Of a stretch of 64,000 nucleotides of DNA, positions 44,467-55,239 are shown piece after piece. The position numbers were made by a program, and so were the translations under genes. Positions within the stretch are counted from its first letter, which is position 1; every line of letters starts with the position of its first letter. The stretch lies in the NCBI GenBank assembly GCA_033032865.1, contig JAWHQI010000266.1, forward strand, positions 2,021,501-2,085,500. The letters run 5' to 3'. Source of the DNA: Dactylorhiza incarnata (taxonomy: Eukaryota > Streptophyta > Magnoliopsida > Asparagales > Orchidaceae). The notes beneath the pieces were generated by a model. That model searched no databases, was not told where the DNA came from, and was given only the letters and a program-made list of their open reading frames with translations.

Positions 44467-44846
44467 TTTAGCTGTAATGATTGATCTTAGACCTAATTAA
44501 GAGTCCGCTGACGATTGGGTATCATCATAATGTAGGTCTTTCGACGATACTAATGACCATTCCGACGATATGGTTTTTGAAAGATTACCTTTACAAAATT
44601 AGATGAAGATGTGTTTATGTGATAAACATTAACATGGTTACCTTCACCTTGGCCTCAAAGTCTCCTTGAGCTAGTTTCTCCCCTTCGATGGAATGTCCAC
44701 TTATCATTACTTCCAGCTCCCCCTAGATTAGTGCACCTTGGTATGTGGTAAGTTCTTCTTAGTCCTGAACTAAGCTTGGAGCATTTTATTGTCCATTAGC
44801 CTTGTTTGCTTTTTAATGGCTAAATGCACTACCCTACAAGACCGAT
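44288..44846 (-). other. Spacer between gag end and extra ORF of Y
   Basis: No pol coding. Contains ATCGTCGGAATGG and ATCGTCGAAAGAC motifs of the CGTCGA family and a leader just before the extra ORF. Joining of gag to this spacer shows that pol has been lost. Confidence 0.55.
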
Positions 44847-46040
44847 TTAATATACCTTAGGAACCCAAGGTGACTTGGGTCCTAGGTTCTTGTTAGCATA
44901 ATAGGAGATCCCTCTACTCACCGCAGCCCTTCCAGAAGGTCTCACCTTTGCATTAAGCACACTAGGGTTGTGCCAACAGTCGATGGCAAAGTGTCCCACT
45001 TTGCCACAGCACCAACACTCATGGATGTTGTACCTTCTTTTCTGAGCACTTTTTGAAGTATGTTCAGTAGAGAAGGCAGCAGCATTCTTCCAATCTCTCT
45101 TAGTCAAGAGCTGACTAGCTGCTCTAGTATCATCGTTTCTTCTTGACTTTATCTGTTTGTCAGCAACAGATGTCAGCTTGGTGGTTGACGTGGTGTTGAT
45201 GGCATCAGATATGTTCAAGTGAGAATTGATTATACTTGGGCTACTAGTCTGCTTCTTATCCGAGGGTGATTGAGAAGATGTTGCTCCTTTATCCTTGAGA
45301 GTGGGGACTGGAACACCAAATGCAAATGGTCCATGATGGGCCGTTTGAATTTCCTCATGGGGAGCCTTTAATGCACTCAACCCCATGCCCTTTCTCTTTC
45401 CATTGTCAGGAGCATTTTTATCACTAGTGGAGCTTCCATTCATCCAGTGACCATGGACACTGTCCTGATCATACCTATTTGAGGGAAGCACTACCTTCTG
45501 AAAGGTGGTGTGAGGCTTTGCTTTAGGTTTGCCCTTTTCTCCATTCTTAGCATCTTTTGCTCCTTCCTTGTAGCCTAACCCCCTCCTATTTTTATATGAT
45601 GGGAAGGCGTCAATGATGGGGAGAACAGTTTTGGGCTTAGAGAATTGAGCAACCAAGCTTCTTTCCTTAAGAAGATCACTCTCAAGTTTCTTGATAAGTT
45701 CTTCCCTTTGGCTTCTCTCATCATAAAATTTGTCTATGACTTTCTTGAGCTCATGTGGATTGGTGTCCTTACAGTAGGACATACCCAGTTCCCCATCTGA
45801 CTCAACCCTATGAGGCTTGAGTGATTCTAGCTCCCTAGCTTGTTTCTTAACAAGCCTCTTGCTCTTCCTCGGAGCTTCCAAGAGATCACCAAACTGTTCT
45901 AATAGATCAGCATGGTTCTTATTGTTGCATGATGATCAGTCTTCTGCATCATCTTCAGAAGATAAATAATTTTCTGATGCACTCTTGGTTTTCTTAAATG
46001 AAGCAGGTAGTAAAGATGTGTGAGTGGTGCATACAGAATT
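44847..46040 (-). pseudogene. gag: C-terminal gag of copia element Y
   Basis: On the minus strand, 345 codons are open from 45881, with an in-frame TGA a little upstream. Basic/coiled segment (KKVIDKFYDERSQREELIKK), low-complexity linker, zinc knuckle CWCCGKVGHFAIDC (about 45010-44970), and GPKSPWVPKVY at the end, the usual copia junction before protease. The 5' part is cut at 46040, where X's LTR abuts. No protease, integrase or RT follows. Confidence 0.75.
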
Positions 46041-46656
46041 TGAAAGTGCACAGACATCAAATAATCAAAAAGATATTGCTAAAGGAGAATAATCAATTAG
46101 CAGACAGAGAATTAGAAAGAGATAAAAGTTTCCATAATCAATATTTCTGTAGAAGGAAAGAGATCTTTTTGATTTCAAATAATATCCATAATAAACTTAA
46201 TCAAATTAGCCAAGAATCAAATAGAAGGAAAGACTGATTCAGAACGGCTATAAAAGAGTAATATCATTCCATAAAAATCAGATCTACAGAAAGAAGGAAA
46301 GAGATCTGGCAAAGAAGGAAAGAGATCTGGCGTGCTTTTGAATTTCTTATAGAAATCGACGTGCATCGATTACTATTCAACGTGAACGTCGATTTCATCC
46401 TGGCTGAACGTCAAGAGGAGAATAAGGAAGGTGCGTCGAATTTATTAAATGCGTCGACTAGAAGTCAGAGGTACGTCGACAAATATTACGTCGAATTCTT
46501 CTTAGGGTTACTTCGACTCATTCTGAGAGAAACGTCGACTACATTTCGACGTTGCGTCGAATACTATTCAACGCATATTTACTTAGCCTAATTTTTCATT
46601 CTTAGAATTTATATTCTACTCAATTCTAGGGGTTAAGATAAATCATTTCCCCAACA
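46041..46656 (-). repeat. 3' LTR of nested copia element X
   Basis: Minus strand starts TGTTGGGGAAATG after a polypurine AGAGGGAGAT and ends GTGCACTTTCA, the same end as Z's LTR at 49934. It carries GCGTCGA palindromes at 46361-46565. The start is repeated on the plus strand at 61032-61211. Its 3' half differs from Z's LTR end, so it may be truncated or a different subfamily. It interrupts Y gag. Confidence 0.6.
46361..46565. repeat. GCGTCGA palindrome cluster in X LTR
   Basis: Units such as GCGTCGAATACTATTCAACGC (self-complementary ends) occur several times. The same motif is found in X's spacer, in Z's gag coding region and in the 61032-61211 LTR stub. Confidence 0.75.
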
Positions 46657-46796
46657 ATCTCCCTCTATTTGTCTTAACCCTATTTAGAGAGAAATTGTAT
46701 CAGCTTTTAATCAACACAACAAAGCATTTATATAGAGAAGAAATATATTAAGCAACCATAAGAAATCATATAACAAGTAATTGTCTTTCACAAGAT

Positions 46797-47021
46797 TTAA
46801 ACTAGAAACTTCTTGTTATACATGAAGTTGACAAAGGCAGAATAAAGTTTCCTAGATAAATTTTTAATAGCATCAAAAATATAGCCCTTGGCTCTATCAG
46901 GATGCTCCTGGATATTCCTGATAATTGTGTGCAGTTTTTCCAGGATCTTGTCAGCATCAGGGAGGGTGTCATTTATGGAATAGCCCTTGTTGATGATAAT
47001 TGCTGCCTTTTCATCAATCAT
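46797..47021 (-). CDS. Small downstream frame of X (74 aa)
   Basis: Begins MIDEKAAIIINKGY with heptad-like spacing (ILEKLHTIIRNIQEHPD). Lies between the X third ORF and the LTR, probably its frameshifted C-terminal part. No known domain seen. Confidence 0.35.
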   Translation of the reverse strand: MIDEKAAIIINKGYSINDTLPDADKILEKLHTIIRNIQEHPDRAKGYIFDAIKNLSRKLYSAFVNFMYNKKFLV

Positions 47022-47146
47022 TTCAATTGTAATGCTTTGAGGTTTCTTTTGTGTAGACTTGAGCTCAGATGGTCCCTTGTTATCAACCTTGGGCTATATT
47101 TTATTTTCTTCTCTGATTCTTGTTTCTCAGGGATCTCAGACATTTT

Positions 47147-48155
47147 TCATTTCCCTTTCCAGGGTGAGTCATGCCATTTGTCTAATCTTGCAGGTCTTTT
47201 AGGCTTCTTATAGGAAATGTAGATATCTTCTGCACACCCTACACCCCTCTTGTGCTTTTGTCCTTTTTCTAGGATGAGCCCTGCCTGAGGATTTTTCTTT
47301 TGATAAGCTTCAACATCAAACAATTTCATCGGAAGTTTGATGGAAGATTCAGCAAGAATCTGTTCTTTAGTCATCCCCTTCTTGATCTTTTCCAACCAGA
47401 TATTCCTTTTATCTTCTACTTCTTTCCTAGCTGCTTCATATTCATACAGCTCTCTTTCTCTTATTTCTTCATGCCTCTTTTCCATGTCAGGATCATGGTA
47501 CTCCTTTATAGGACTGTTAGGAGTGATATTAGGCATTCTTTCAAACCTTTTTATCTCCTCAACAGCCTTTCTATATTTCTTTTCCTTTGCATAGTCTTTT
47601 CTTTCTTCTTTGGAGAATTTTTGCCAATGAGGGATGGCTTCTCTTCTTCTTTTCATTTGTCCTCTTGGTTTTTTCCTAGATAGCATTTGTGGAGGTAAAG
47701 GTAGTAGAGGAAGTAGAGATGGAGGTTGAAGTGGTGGAAGAGGCAGAGGTGGAGATGTAGTTTTCTCTTTAGAAGGAGAAGGTGGAGAAGGAACTTTTGT
47801 AGGAGAGGGAATTTGTTCTGTAATAGGAGGCAAAATGTCCTCTGGAGGAATATCCTCAAGTAGGGGTGTCTTGAGTTTGATATAGCTAGCAGAGAAGCCG
47901 GGAGAGTGATGTTGATATTCTTCCACACACAAGGGTGCCTCAATCCAGACTTTCCCTTTTAGGTCATCAGAGATATTTGTTTCTTCCTCCCCCAGGACTT
48001 CTATATTTTGTACTACAACAATCTCCCCCTGATCATATAGGGCATCTACTCTGAATGCTGAATCTACAGCATGGTCTCCTTCTGTATGGTAGGAGGAGGA
48101 TTCACCAAGGTGTTTGTTGAAGGTGTAATCAGAGTGATTGGAGAAGATTTGAGCC
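47147..48155 (-). pseudogene. Third ORF of copia element X (Pro-rich, Lys-rich)
   Basis: On the minus strand the frame is open from about 48155 to TGA 47147. An acidic start is followed by a Pro-rich stretch (SPTKVPSPPSPSKEK), a strongly basic segment (SRKKPRGQMKRRRE), and a Lys/Glu-rich part with high helix or coiled-coil propensity (ERELYEYEAARKEVEDKR). It lies where Y has its extra ORF but is not similar to it by eye. A start may lie upstream at 48524 (ATGGCGCCAACC), with TAA soon after, so the gene is broken or spliced. It could be a nucleic-acid-binding accessory protein; this is inference from composition. Confidence 0.5.
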
Positions 48156-48220
48156 TATGGTAAAAGAAAAAATGAAGTTGGTTTAATATTTAAAGATAGT
48201 ATTTAAGGATTGGAGAAGAG

Positions 48221-48524
48221 TTAGCCCTGAGCTTTAAGAAAATATAAACCCTGGATAGGGGGGTTTCTGGAGCAACTCTCCCCCTGGTTTATATCCTTCA
48301 GAAAGGATGTAAACCCTTTTGGCGACAGAGGTTGTTCTTGAAGAAGAACATGAAGCTCAGGGAGAGAAGCAGAGAGGTTGGCCAATTTGGCTTCACAGGT
48401 GGTGAGCATGTCGGCACACTCATTTGAGAAGTTGGTCAGACGTGTCTGGAAGTCATTCAGAAGTTATTCCAGAGCATCGTTTATTGTTATGATGAGAGCA
48501 GATTGAGCAGGGGTTGGCGCCATG
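48221..48524 (-). pseudogene. 5' part of X third ORF
   Basis: ATG in the context GGCGCCATG/ATGGCGCCA, as in Y's extra ORF (MAP start). TAA follows after about 19 codons, then an open 62-codon segment (LPELHVLLQEQPL). A polypyrimidine run ending in CCATAG at about 48156 resembles a splice acceptor, but no donor is clear. Confidence 0.35.
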
Positions 48525-48639
48525 ATGCAGAGAGAGAGGTAGAAGACGAAAATTTTGGCGGTTTGGGAGAGTATGAGTTATGAAATAAGAGGTGTTATTT
48601 AAAGGAGGTGAAACGTCGAAAAGGAAACAGAAATCAAGG

Positions 48640-49016
48640 TATATTAGGTAACCAATCGTCAAAAGAAGAAGGGAAGATTTGTTTCCAGTTTTATTATGAA
48701 GTCGACGTTACGTCGAATTGGAGTCGACGCATGGTCGATGTGTCAGAGCATCTGTGACGTTGGTCATTGATGTCAACGTATGCGTCAATATGGAGTCGAC
48801 GCTCCGTCGAATCATTATCAGCCTAATGTCCTGCCGACATGGTCGCAGACTTGCGTCGAGATTAGATCGACGGTGCGTCGATAAGGGATCGACGTATCTT
48901 TGTCTTTAAGAAATCAATGCTAGCGTCGAGTTCCTCTCGATGGTGCGTCGATAGGTAATCGACGTGTCTTTAAGTACTTGCTTAGTTTTTCTGATCTCTT
49001 TTAGATTTCCCCAACA
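48640..49016. repeat. CGTCGA-rich spacer after X pol
   Basis: More than ten ACGTCGA/TCGACG(T/C) units between RNase H and the third ORF. The block starts (minus) with TGTTGGGGAAATC, close to the start of X's LTR, so part may be an old LTR end. Confidence 0.6.
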
Positions 49017-49023
49017 ATGGTGT

Positions 49024-49782
49024 TTACAAGCTTCCATCAAGCATTCCCAAGGTGTTGATAAAGTAAGTATGCTTAGTTTCATCTAAGGGTTTGGTAAAAA
49101 TGTCTGCTCTTTGACTATCTGTAGGAATATATTCTAAGGTTATCTTACCTTTTTCTACATTGTCTTTAAGAAAGTGATGTCTGATCTCTATATGTTTGGT
49201 TCTACTATGAAGGACTGGGTTGGATGCTATGGATATAGCACTAGAGCTATCACAATAAATTTTAGAGTTATTGACTTCCAATTTATAGTCAAGAAGCTGA
49301 TTTTGCATCCAGAGGATTTGTGAACAACAGCTCCCAGCAGCTATATATTCAGCTTCAGCTGTTGAGGTTGAGACTGAAGTTTGTTTCTCACTGAACCATG
49401 ATATTAATCTGTCACCTAGGAATTGGCAAGTACCAGATGTGCTTTTTCTATCAAACCTACATCCAGCATAGTCTGCATCTGAGAATCCTATTAATTCAAA
49501 ATTTGTTTCTGCTGAGTACCACAGACCTAGTTCAGGTGTTCCCTTTAGGTATCTAAGAATCCTTTTTACAGAGGTGAGATGGGATTCTTTTGGATCAACC
49601 TGAAATCTAGCACATATGCAGGTTGCAAACATAATGTCAGGTCTGCTAGCTGTTAGATAGAGAAGGGATCCTATGATTGCCCTATATGTCTTTTGATCTA
49701 CTGATTTTCCCTTATCATCCTTTTCTATAATGGCATTAGTTGTCATAGGTGTTTTCATGGTAGATGCTGATTCCTTACCAAA
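49024..49782 (-). pseudogene. pol: RT end and RNase H of copia element X
   Basis: 244 codons with YRAIIGSLLYLTASRPDI, RYLKGTPELGLWY, DADYAGC and the RNase H tail IRHHFLKDNVEKG, ending with the FTKPLDE and LGML motifs usual at the end of copia pol. The frame is intact but 5'-truncated at about 49782, exactly where the plus-strand LTR remnant of Z begins. The same protein segment is encoded in opposite direction at 54536-55238. Confidence 0.85.
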
Positions 49783-49785
49783 TTA

Positions 49786-49934
49786 TTTACTTAATTCTTG
49801 TTAGTGTGTGTGGGAAGCTTAACTCTGAGATTATTTCACATATATATATATATTGGTTAACTTTGCACAAAGCACTTTTAAATCTCTATTCACCCCCTCT
49901 AGAGAATTCTAGTGAGGTTAACTGTGCACTTTCA
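49786..49934 (+). repeat. 5' LTR remnant (3' end only) of copia element Z
   Basis: Ends CTATTCACCCCCTCTAGAG … GTGCACTTTCA directly before a primer site. Only about 149 bp remain; the left edge is fused to X's pol tail in head-to-head orientation. Confidence 0.65.
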
Positions 49935-49950
49935 ATTGGTATCAGAGGGA
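49935..49950 (+). promoter_or_regulatory. Primer-binding site of Z
   Basis: ATTGGTATCAGAGGGA directly after the LTR end; tRNA-Met type. Confidence 0.75.
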
Positions 49951-50031
49951 GGTTGATCTAAAAAGGTTAACTCCTTGATCAAAAAGGTCCTACCTCTTAT
50001 ATATATATATATTTCTAAAACTATTTTTTAC

Positions 50032-52079
50032 ATGGCACAAATCAAAGATTATGCTTCCACCAGACCACCAATGTGCAATCTTGAAAAGTTTGCACTTTGG
50101 AAAACAAGAATTAGAATTTATTTAAACTCTATTGATGATGAATTGTTTAATGTTGTCATGACAGGTCCCCCCAAACCATTCAGAAAGGACTCAAGTGAAA
50201 AAGTAACTGAAACACTTGCTCCAAAGGCTGAATGGACAGATGAAGAAAAGAATGCCCAAGCATATGATGCCAAGTGAATATCCTAGTCTCAACCCTCTCA
50301 GATGAAATCTTCCAAAAGATTGCTGAATGTGAGTCAGCTAAGGAAATATGGAAAGCTCTCTCTAAAATGGTAGAAGGAAGTGCTGATGAGAGAAAGGACA
50401 GAAAGGCATTACTCATCTCTCAATATGAAAACTTCCAGAAGAAAGAAAGTGAAAATGTTGCAGACATGTATGCCAGATTCAGCCTCATAGTAAATGAGTT
50501 AAGAACACTTGAGAAGGACATATCTCTCACTGAGATAAATGACAAATTGCTAACTTGCTTCCCTAGCTCTTGGGATTCAAGAATCTGGCCAATTAAAGAC
50601 TCCATAAGTCAAAAAGAAATCTCAACAGATGTCTTGTTGGGTAAATTAAGATCTTATGAACAGTTGTTGAAAATAAGAGCTGAGAAAGAAGAGAAAGAAA
50701 AGGCTCCTCCACTCTCAAAAGAAAAGAGCATTTCTTTGAAGGCTACTGAAGGTGAACCCTCTACAAATGATGAAGCGCTGGTCAGTCTACTGGCTAGAAG
50801 GTTCAAGAAGTGGATCAAAACAGAAGGATCCAGAAGGAGAGACTCAAAAACCAGGTATGACAAAACTCCTAATAAAGAGATTATATGTTACTCTTGCAGG
50901 AAACCTGGACACATTGCACCTGAATGTCCTAAAGAGATCAGCAATAAGAAAGATCTGAAAAGAACAGATCTAAAGAAGAAAAAGAAGAAAGAGAAAGGGT
51001 TCATTGCTCAATCATGGAGTGATTCAGAATCTGAAGGAAGTACCTCATCTGAAGATGATCAGGAAAAGGCTAAGCAAGAAGAAACCTGTTTGATGGCTAC
51101 TGAAAAGCCTGAAGATACATCTCTGGTAAATATATTTGATGATATAGATTTCTCTTCCACTGATTTCAAAAATAGTTTCAAAGAATTCTGTTTAGATCTA
51201 GTCAAATCTGAGAGAGAAGTAAAGGAACTAAGAAATGAACTAAACAATCTCAAACAAATAAATACACAACATAAAAACTATGAGCTCAGTCTAGGACTCT
51301 CAGAGGAGCAACTAGATAAAATCAATACTGAAAATCAAGCACTAAGAAATGAGCTAGCAAAGGCAAAAGCCTTTGAAGACTCTCTAAATGGCAGAAGTCA
51401 GAAGCTCAAGAATATCTCTAACAATCTCACTGATAGATTTAGACAACCAGAATATAACACTGACTTAGAACCCAAACCTCAATCACCCAGCAAATCTGTC
51501 TGGAGACATCCTATTCACTTCACTAGGGAGAATCATTTGACAGGAGAAAGATCACAAGAAAATCCAGAAACAGCCACTGTTTTTAACAAAAATAATCTCA
51601 CTATACATGAAGGAATCCTAGGTAAATATCCTCAGAAAAGAAACAAACTTGCGTCGAATCATTATCGACGTGCGTCGAATTCTACTCAACGCAACTCAAA
51701 TAATGCATCAATTTCTAATCAACGCAGACACCAAAATATGTCGACTCCTAATCGTCGCAATCTCTCTTATGCTTCGACTAAAAGTAACCACGGAATGAAG
51801 GAAGCGTCGACTTCCACTCGACGCAACTTTAAACATACGTCGAATTCATATCGATGCAACCAATCTAACAGAAATGTCTCCCTTTCCAAAAAGTCTTCTC
51901 AATCTATTTCCTTTTATTATGAACACTATTTCTGCAACATTACCAAAGACAATTGGTATGATAAGCCAATACCCCTAAAGGAGGAAGGATATTCTGAAAA
52001 ACCTACTTATTCTTTCATTAAACCTTTCACTATTGGGAGGAAGGGACCCCAGCTTAGGAGGGTCCAAACTAATATTTAA
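50032..52079 (+). pseudogene. gag: Gag of copia element Z (one frameshift)
   Basis: ATG at 50032. N-terminal copia gag domain (FALWKTRIRIYLNS, EIWKALSKMVEG) with a frameshift and TGA at 50275; then 601 codons open. Zinc knuckle CYSCRKPGHIAPEC near 50890; an acidic/Lys-rich linker, coiled coil (about 51190-51420), and a C-terminal Arg/Asn/Ser-rich region (51649-51870) encoded by GCGTCGA palindromic repeats. It ends at TAA 52077 in a different frame from protease. Capsid and RNA-binding function is as in the family; the repeat-coded tail is unusual. Confidence 0.8.
51649..51870. repeat. GCGTCGA palindromic repeats inside gag coding sequence
   Basis: Units of the form GCGTCGAATTCTACTCAACGC recur about 8 times with 20-40 bp spacing, coding for NxxRRxSN-like basic residues. 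They match in style the arrays in X's LTR (46361-46565) and spacer (48640-49016). Confidence 0.75.
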
Positions 52080-52093
52080 AAATTTATGTACAG

Positions 52094-53056
52094 ATGTATC
52101 ACATCTCCGGGCTGGTGTGGTACTTGGACAGTGGATGCTCCATGCACATGACAGGGTACAAAAACCTATTAATCAATTTTGAGGATAGACTTGGACCACC
52201 AGTGACTTTTGGAGACTCTAGCTGTGGCCAAACCAGGGGCTTTGGAGATTTCAAAGAAGGGAAAGTTACCTTCAAGAATGTGGCAGTAGTCAAAGGACTG
52301 AAGCACAATCTGATAAGTATAAGTCAGATATGTGACAGTGGTAAGTATGAGGTAAAATTCACCACACTATTTTGCCATATTATTGATATCAAGACTGGTG
52401 CCATAGTACTCAATGGAATTAGAAAAGGGAAGGTATATATAGTAGACTTTAGCTCCTCACCCACAGAAGTTTGTTTGTTCAACAATATTATTAATAAAAG
52501 TGAATTATGGCATAGGAGACTGGGTCATCTAAACTACAAAACCATTAGTAAACTATCAAAGAATAACCTAGTCAGAGGCCTACCAAAGGGTAGATTCTCT
52601 AAGGACTCTCCATGTAGACCTTGCCAACTAGGAAAACAGACCAAGTCATCCTTCAAACCAATTGGTAAGGATGACTCCCCTAGGATCCTCTACTTACTGC
52701 ACATGGATCTCTTTGGTCCCATATCCACTCAAAGCTTAGGTGGAAAGTCTTATACCTTAGTCATTGTAGATGACTATTCTAGGTTTAGCTGGGTATTCAT
52801 TCTAAGGGCTAAGTCTGAAACCCATAAGATTCTCTCAAGATTCATAAGACAGATTCAATCTGAGTTCAATACTCATGTTTCAATTATCGGGAGTGATCAT
52901 GGGACTGAATTTGAAAATCAGTCAATTTGTGGTTTCTGTGAGGATATAGGTATTAAACAAAGTTTTTCAGCCCCTAGAACTCCTCAACAAAATGGAGTTG
53001 CCGAAAGAAAGAATAGAACTTTAATTGAATCAGGAAGGACCTTACTTGCAGAATAA
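52094..53056 (+). pseudogene. pol: Protease and integrase of copia element Z
   Basis: 320 codons. Protease WYLDSGCSMHMTG (catalytic Asp at about residue 12); GAG-pre-integrase HRRLGHLNYKTISKL with the CRPCQLGK zinc ligands; integrase core with HMDLFGPI (first Asp), GSDHGTEFEN (second Asp) and PQQNGVAERKNRT (Glu). TAA at 53054 cuts the frame before [14 protein letters not shown]. The 5' boundary with gag is frame-shifted, and the gag frame ends 15 bp earlier. Confidence 0.85.
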
Positions 53057-55239
53057 GGATTACCAAAAACCTTCTGGGCTGAAGCAGTCAACACTGCAAA
53101 CTATGTTCTAAATAGAAGCCTCATTCACAAAACTAAGGCAAAAACTCCATATGAGCTTCTGAAGGGAAAAACACCCATTGTCAAATACTTTAAAATTTTT
53201 GACTGTGCTTGCTTTATTCTAAATAATGGGAAAGATCATCTTGCCAAGTTTGACAAGAAGTCTGATGATGGAATATTTTTGGGGTACTCATCATCTAGTA
53301 AAGCTTATAGATGCTATAACAGGAGAACTCTCAGAATTGAAGAATCTATGCACATTATATTTGATGAAACTAACATGCTATTTAAGGGGGAGAAAACTTC
53401 CACCAATCCTTTTCCACAGGTAAATAGCAGCATAGAGACTCAGCTTGAACAACTGACTCTAGAGAACAGAGACACTGGGAAAGAAAACCAGCTACAGGAA
53501 CCAAGTGAGGAGTCTGAACAAGAGCATGAAGAAGGTTCAGAGAAGAGCAATCAAAAACAACTCCCACAAGAGAACATGGTTCAGGAAGAACAATTGGACA
53601 ATGATCCCATTGTTAATGAGGAAGAAGAGCATCTGACAAATCCAAGCAGGCCAGGGATCAATATGAAAAATCATCCACAATCCCAAGTAATTGGAGACCC
53701 CAATACTGGAGTAAGAACAAGACACCAAGTCTCCAGTGGGATGATGCTCCAATGCTTCTTATCTCAAGTTGAACCAAAGAAGTTTGAGGAAGCAAATTGT
53801 GATCCTCACTGGATTATAGCCATGCAAGAAGAACTAAGCCAATTTGAGAGAAACAAAGTGTGGAACCTAGTTGAGAGACCAAAAAACTACCCAGTTATTG
53901 GTATAAAGTGGGTATACAGAAACAAACTAGATTCCACTGGAGTAATTTTTAGGAACAAGGCAAGACTTGTAGCACAAGGATACAGACAAGAAGAAGGAAT
54001 AGACTACAATCAAACCTTTGCTCCAGTAGCCAGATTGGAAGCAATCAGACTCTTTCTTGCCTATGCAGCCTTCATGAAGATGAAAGTCTACCAGATGGAT
54101 GTCAAGAGTGCTTTTCTGAATGGTGACCTTCAAGAAGAATGTATGTAGAGCAACCACCAGGTTTTGTCAATCCCTCCTCACCTAACTTTGTTTATAGACT
54201 TAACAAAGCACTTTATGGTCTTAAGCAAGCACCTAGAGCCTGGTATGAAACTCTCTCCAATTTCCTTTTAGAAAATTCTTTTGAAAGAGGAAAAGTAGAT
54301 AAAACACTTTTACTAGAACCCATAAAAATCAACTCCTTCTTGTTCTAATCTATGTAGATGACATCATCTTTAGTTCAACTCATCCCAAACTTTGTAAAAG
54401 ATTTGCTAATCTAATGCAATCAAAAATTGAAATGAGTAGTATGGGAGAACTCTCTTATTTCTTCGGGCTACAAGTGAAACAAAGCAGTGAGGGAATCTTT
54501 ATCTCACAATCTAAATACACTAAAAAATTAATCAAAAAATTTGGTATGGAATCAGCATCTACCATGAAAACACCTATGGCAACTAATGTCATTATAGAAA
54601 AGGATGATAAGGGAAAACCAGTAGATCAAAAGACATATAGGGCAATCATAGGATCCCTTCTCTATCTAACAGCTAGCAGACCTGACATTATGTTTGCAAC
54701 CTGCATATGTGCTAGATTTTAGGTTGATCCAAAAGAATCCCATCTCACCTCTGTAAAAAGGATTCTTAGATACCTAAAGGGAACACCTGAACTAGGTCTG
54801 TGGTACTCAGCAGAAACAAATTTTGAATTAATAGGATTCTCAGATGCAGACTATGCTGGATGTAGGGTTGATAGAAAAAGCAAATCTGGTACTTGCCAAT
54901 TCCTAGGTGACAGATTAATATCATGGTTCAGTAAGAAACAAACTTCAGTCTCAACCTCAACAGCTGAAGCTGAATATATAGCTGCTGGGAGTTGTTCACA
55001 AATCCTCTGGATGCAAAATCAGCTTCTTGACTATAAATTGGAAGTCAATAACTCTAAAATTTATTGTGATAGCTCTAGTGCTATACCCATAGCATCCAAC
55101 CTAGTCCTTCATAGTCGAACCAAACATATAGAGATCAGACATCACTTTCTTAGAGACAATGTAGAAAAAGGTAAGATAACCTTAGAATATATTCCTACAG
55201 ATATTCAAAGAGCAGACATTTTTACCAAACCCTTAGATG
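53057..55239 (+). pseudogene. pol: Integrase tail, reverse transcriptase and RNase H of copia element Z
   Basis: After the 53054 stop the same coding continues in pieces: integrase tail ([26 protein letters not shown]), acidic linker, RT ([41 protein letters not shown]), a frameshift near 54140 before YVEQPPGF, a second near 54340 just before the catalytic YVDD, TAG at 54720 where X has a Gln codon, and RNase H (DADYAGC, IRHHFLRDNVEKG). The end is abnormal: after FTKPLDE it passes at 55240 directly into Y-family spacer instead of the LGML end seen in X. Confidence 0.85.

Noticed and set aside
44847..45881. Host zinc-knuckle protein gene
   Set aside because: Zinc knuckle plus the GPKxxWVPK end and adjacent LTR and extra ORF identify it as copia gag.
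50180..51253. Antisense frames within the copia gag
   Set aside because: Shadows of the coding strand with Ser/Phe/Leu-rich composition.
52060..52100. Programmed -1 frameshift between gag and protease of copia element Z
   Set aside because: The frames do differ, with TTTAAAAATTT nearby, but no slippery heptamer lies in the gag frame ahead of its stop and other frameshifts are present; mutation is simpler.
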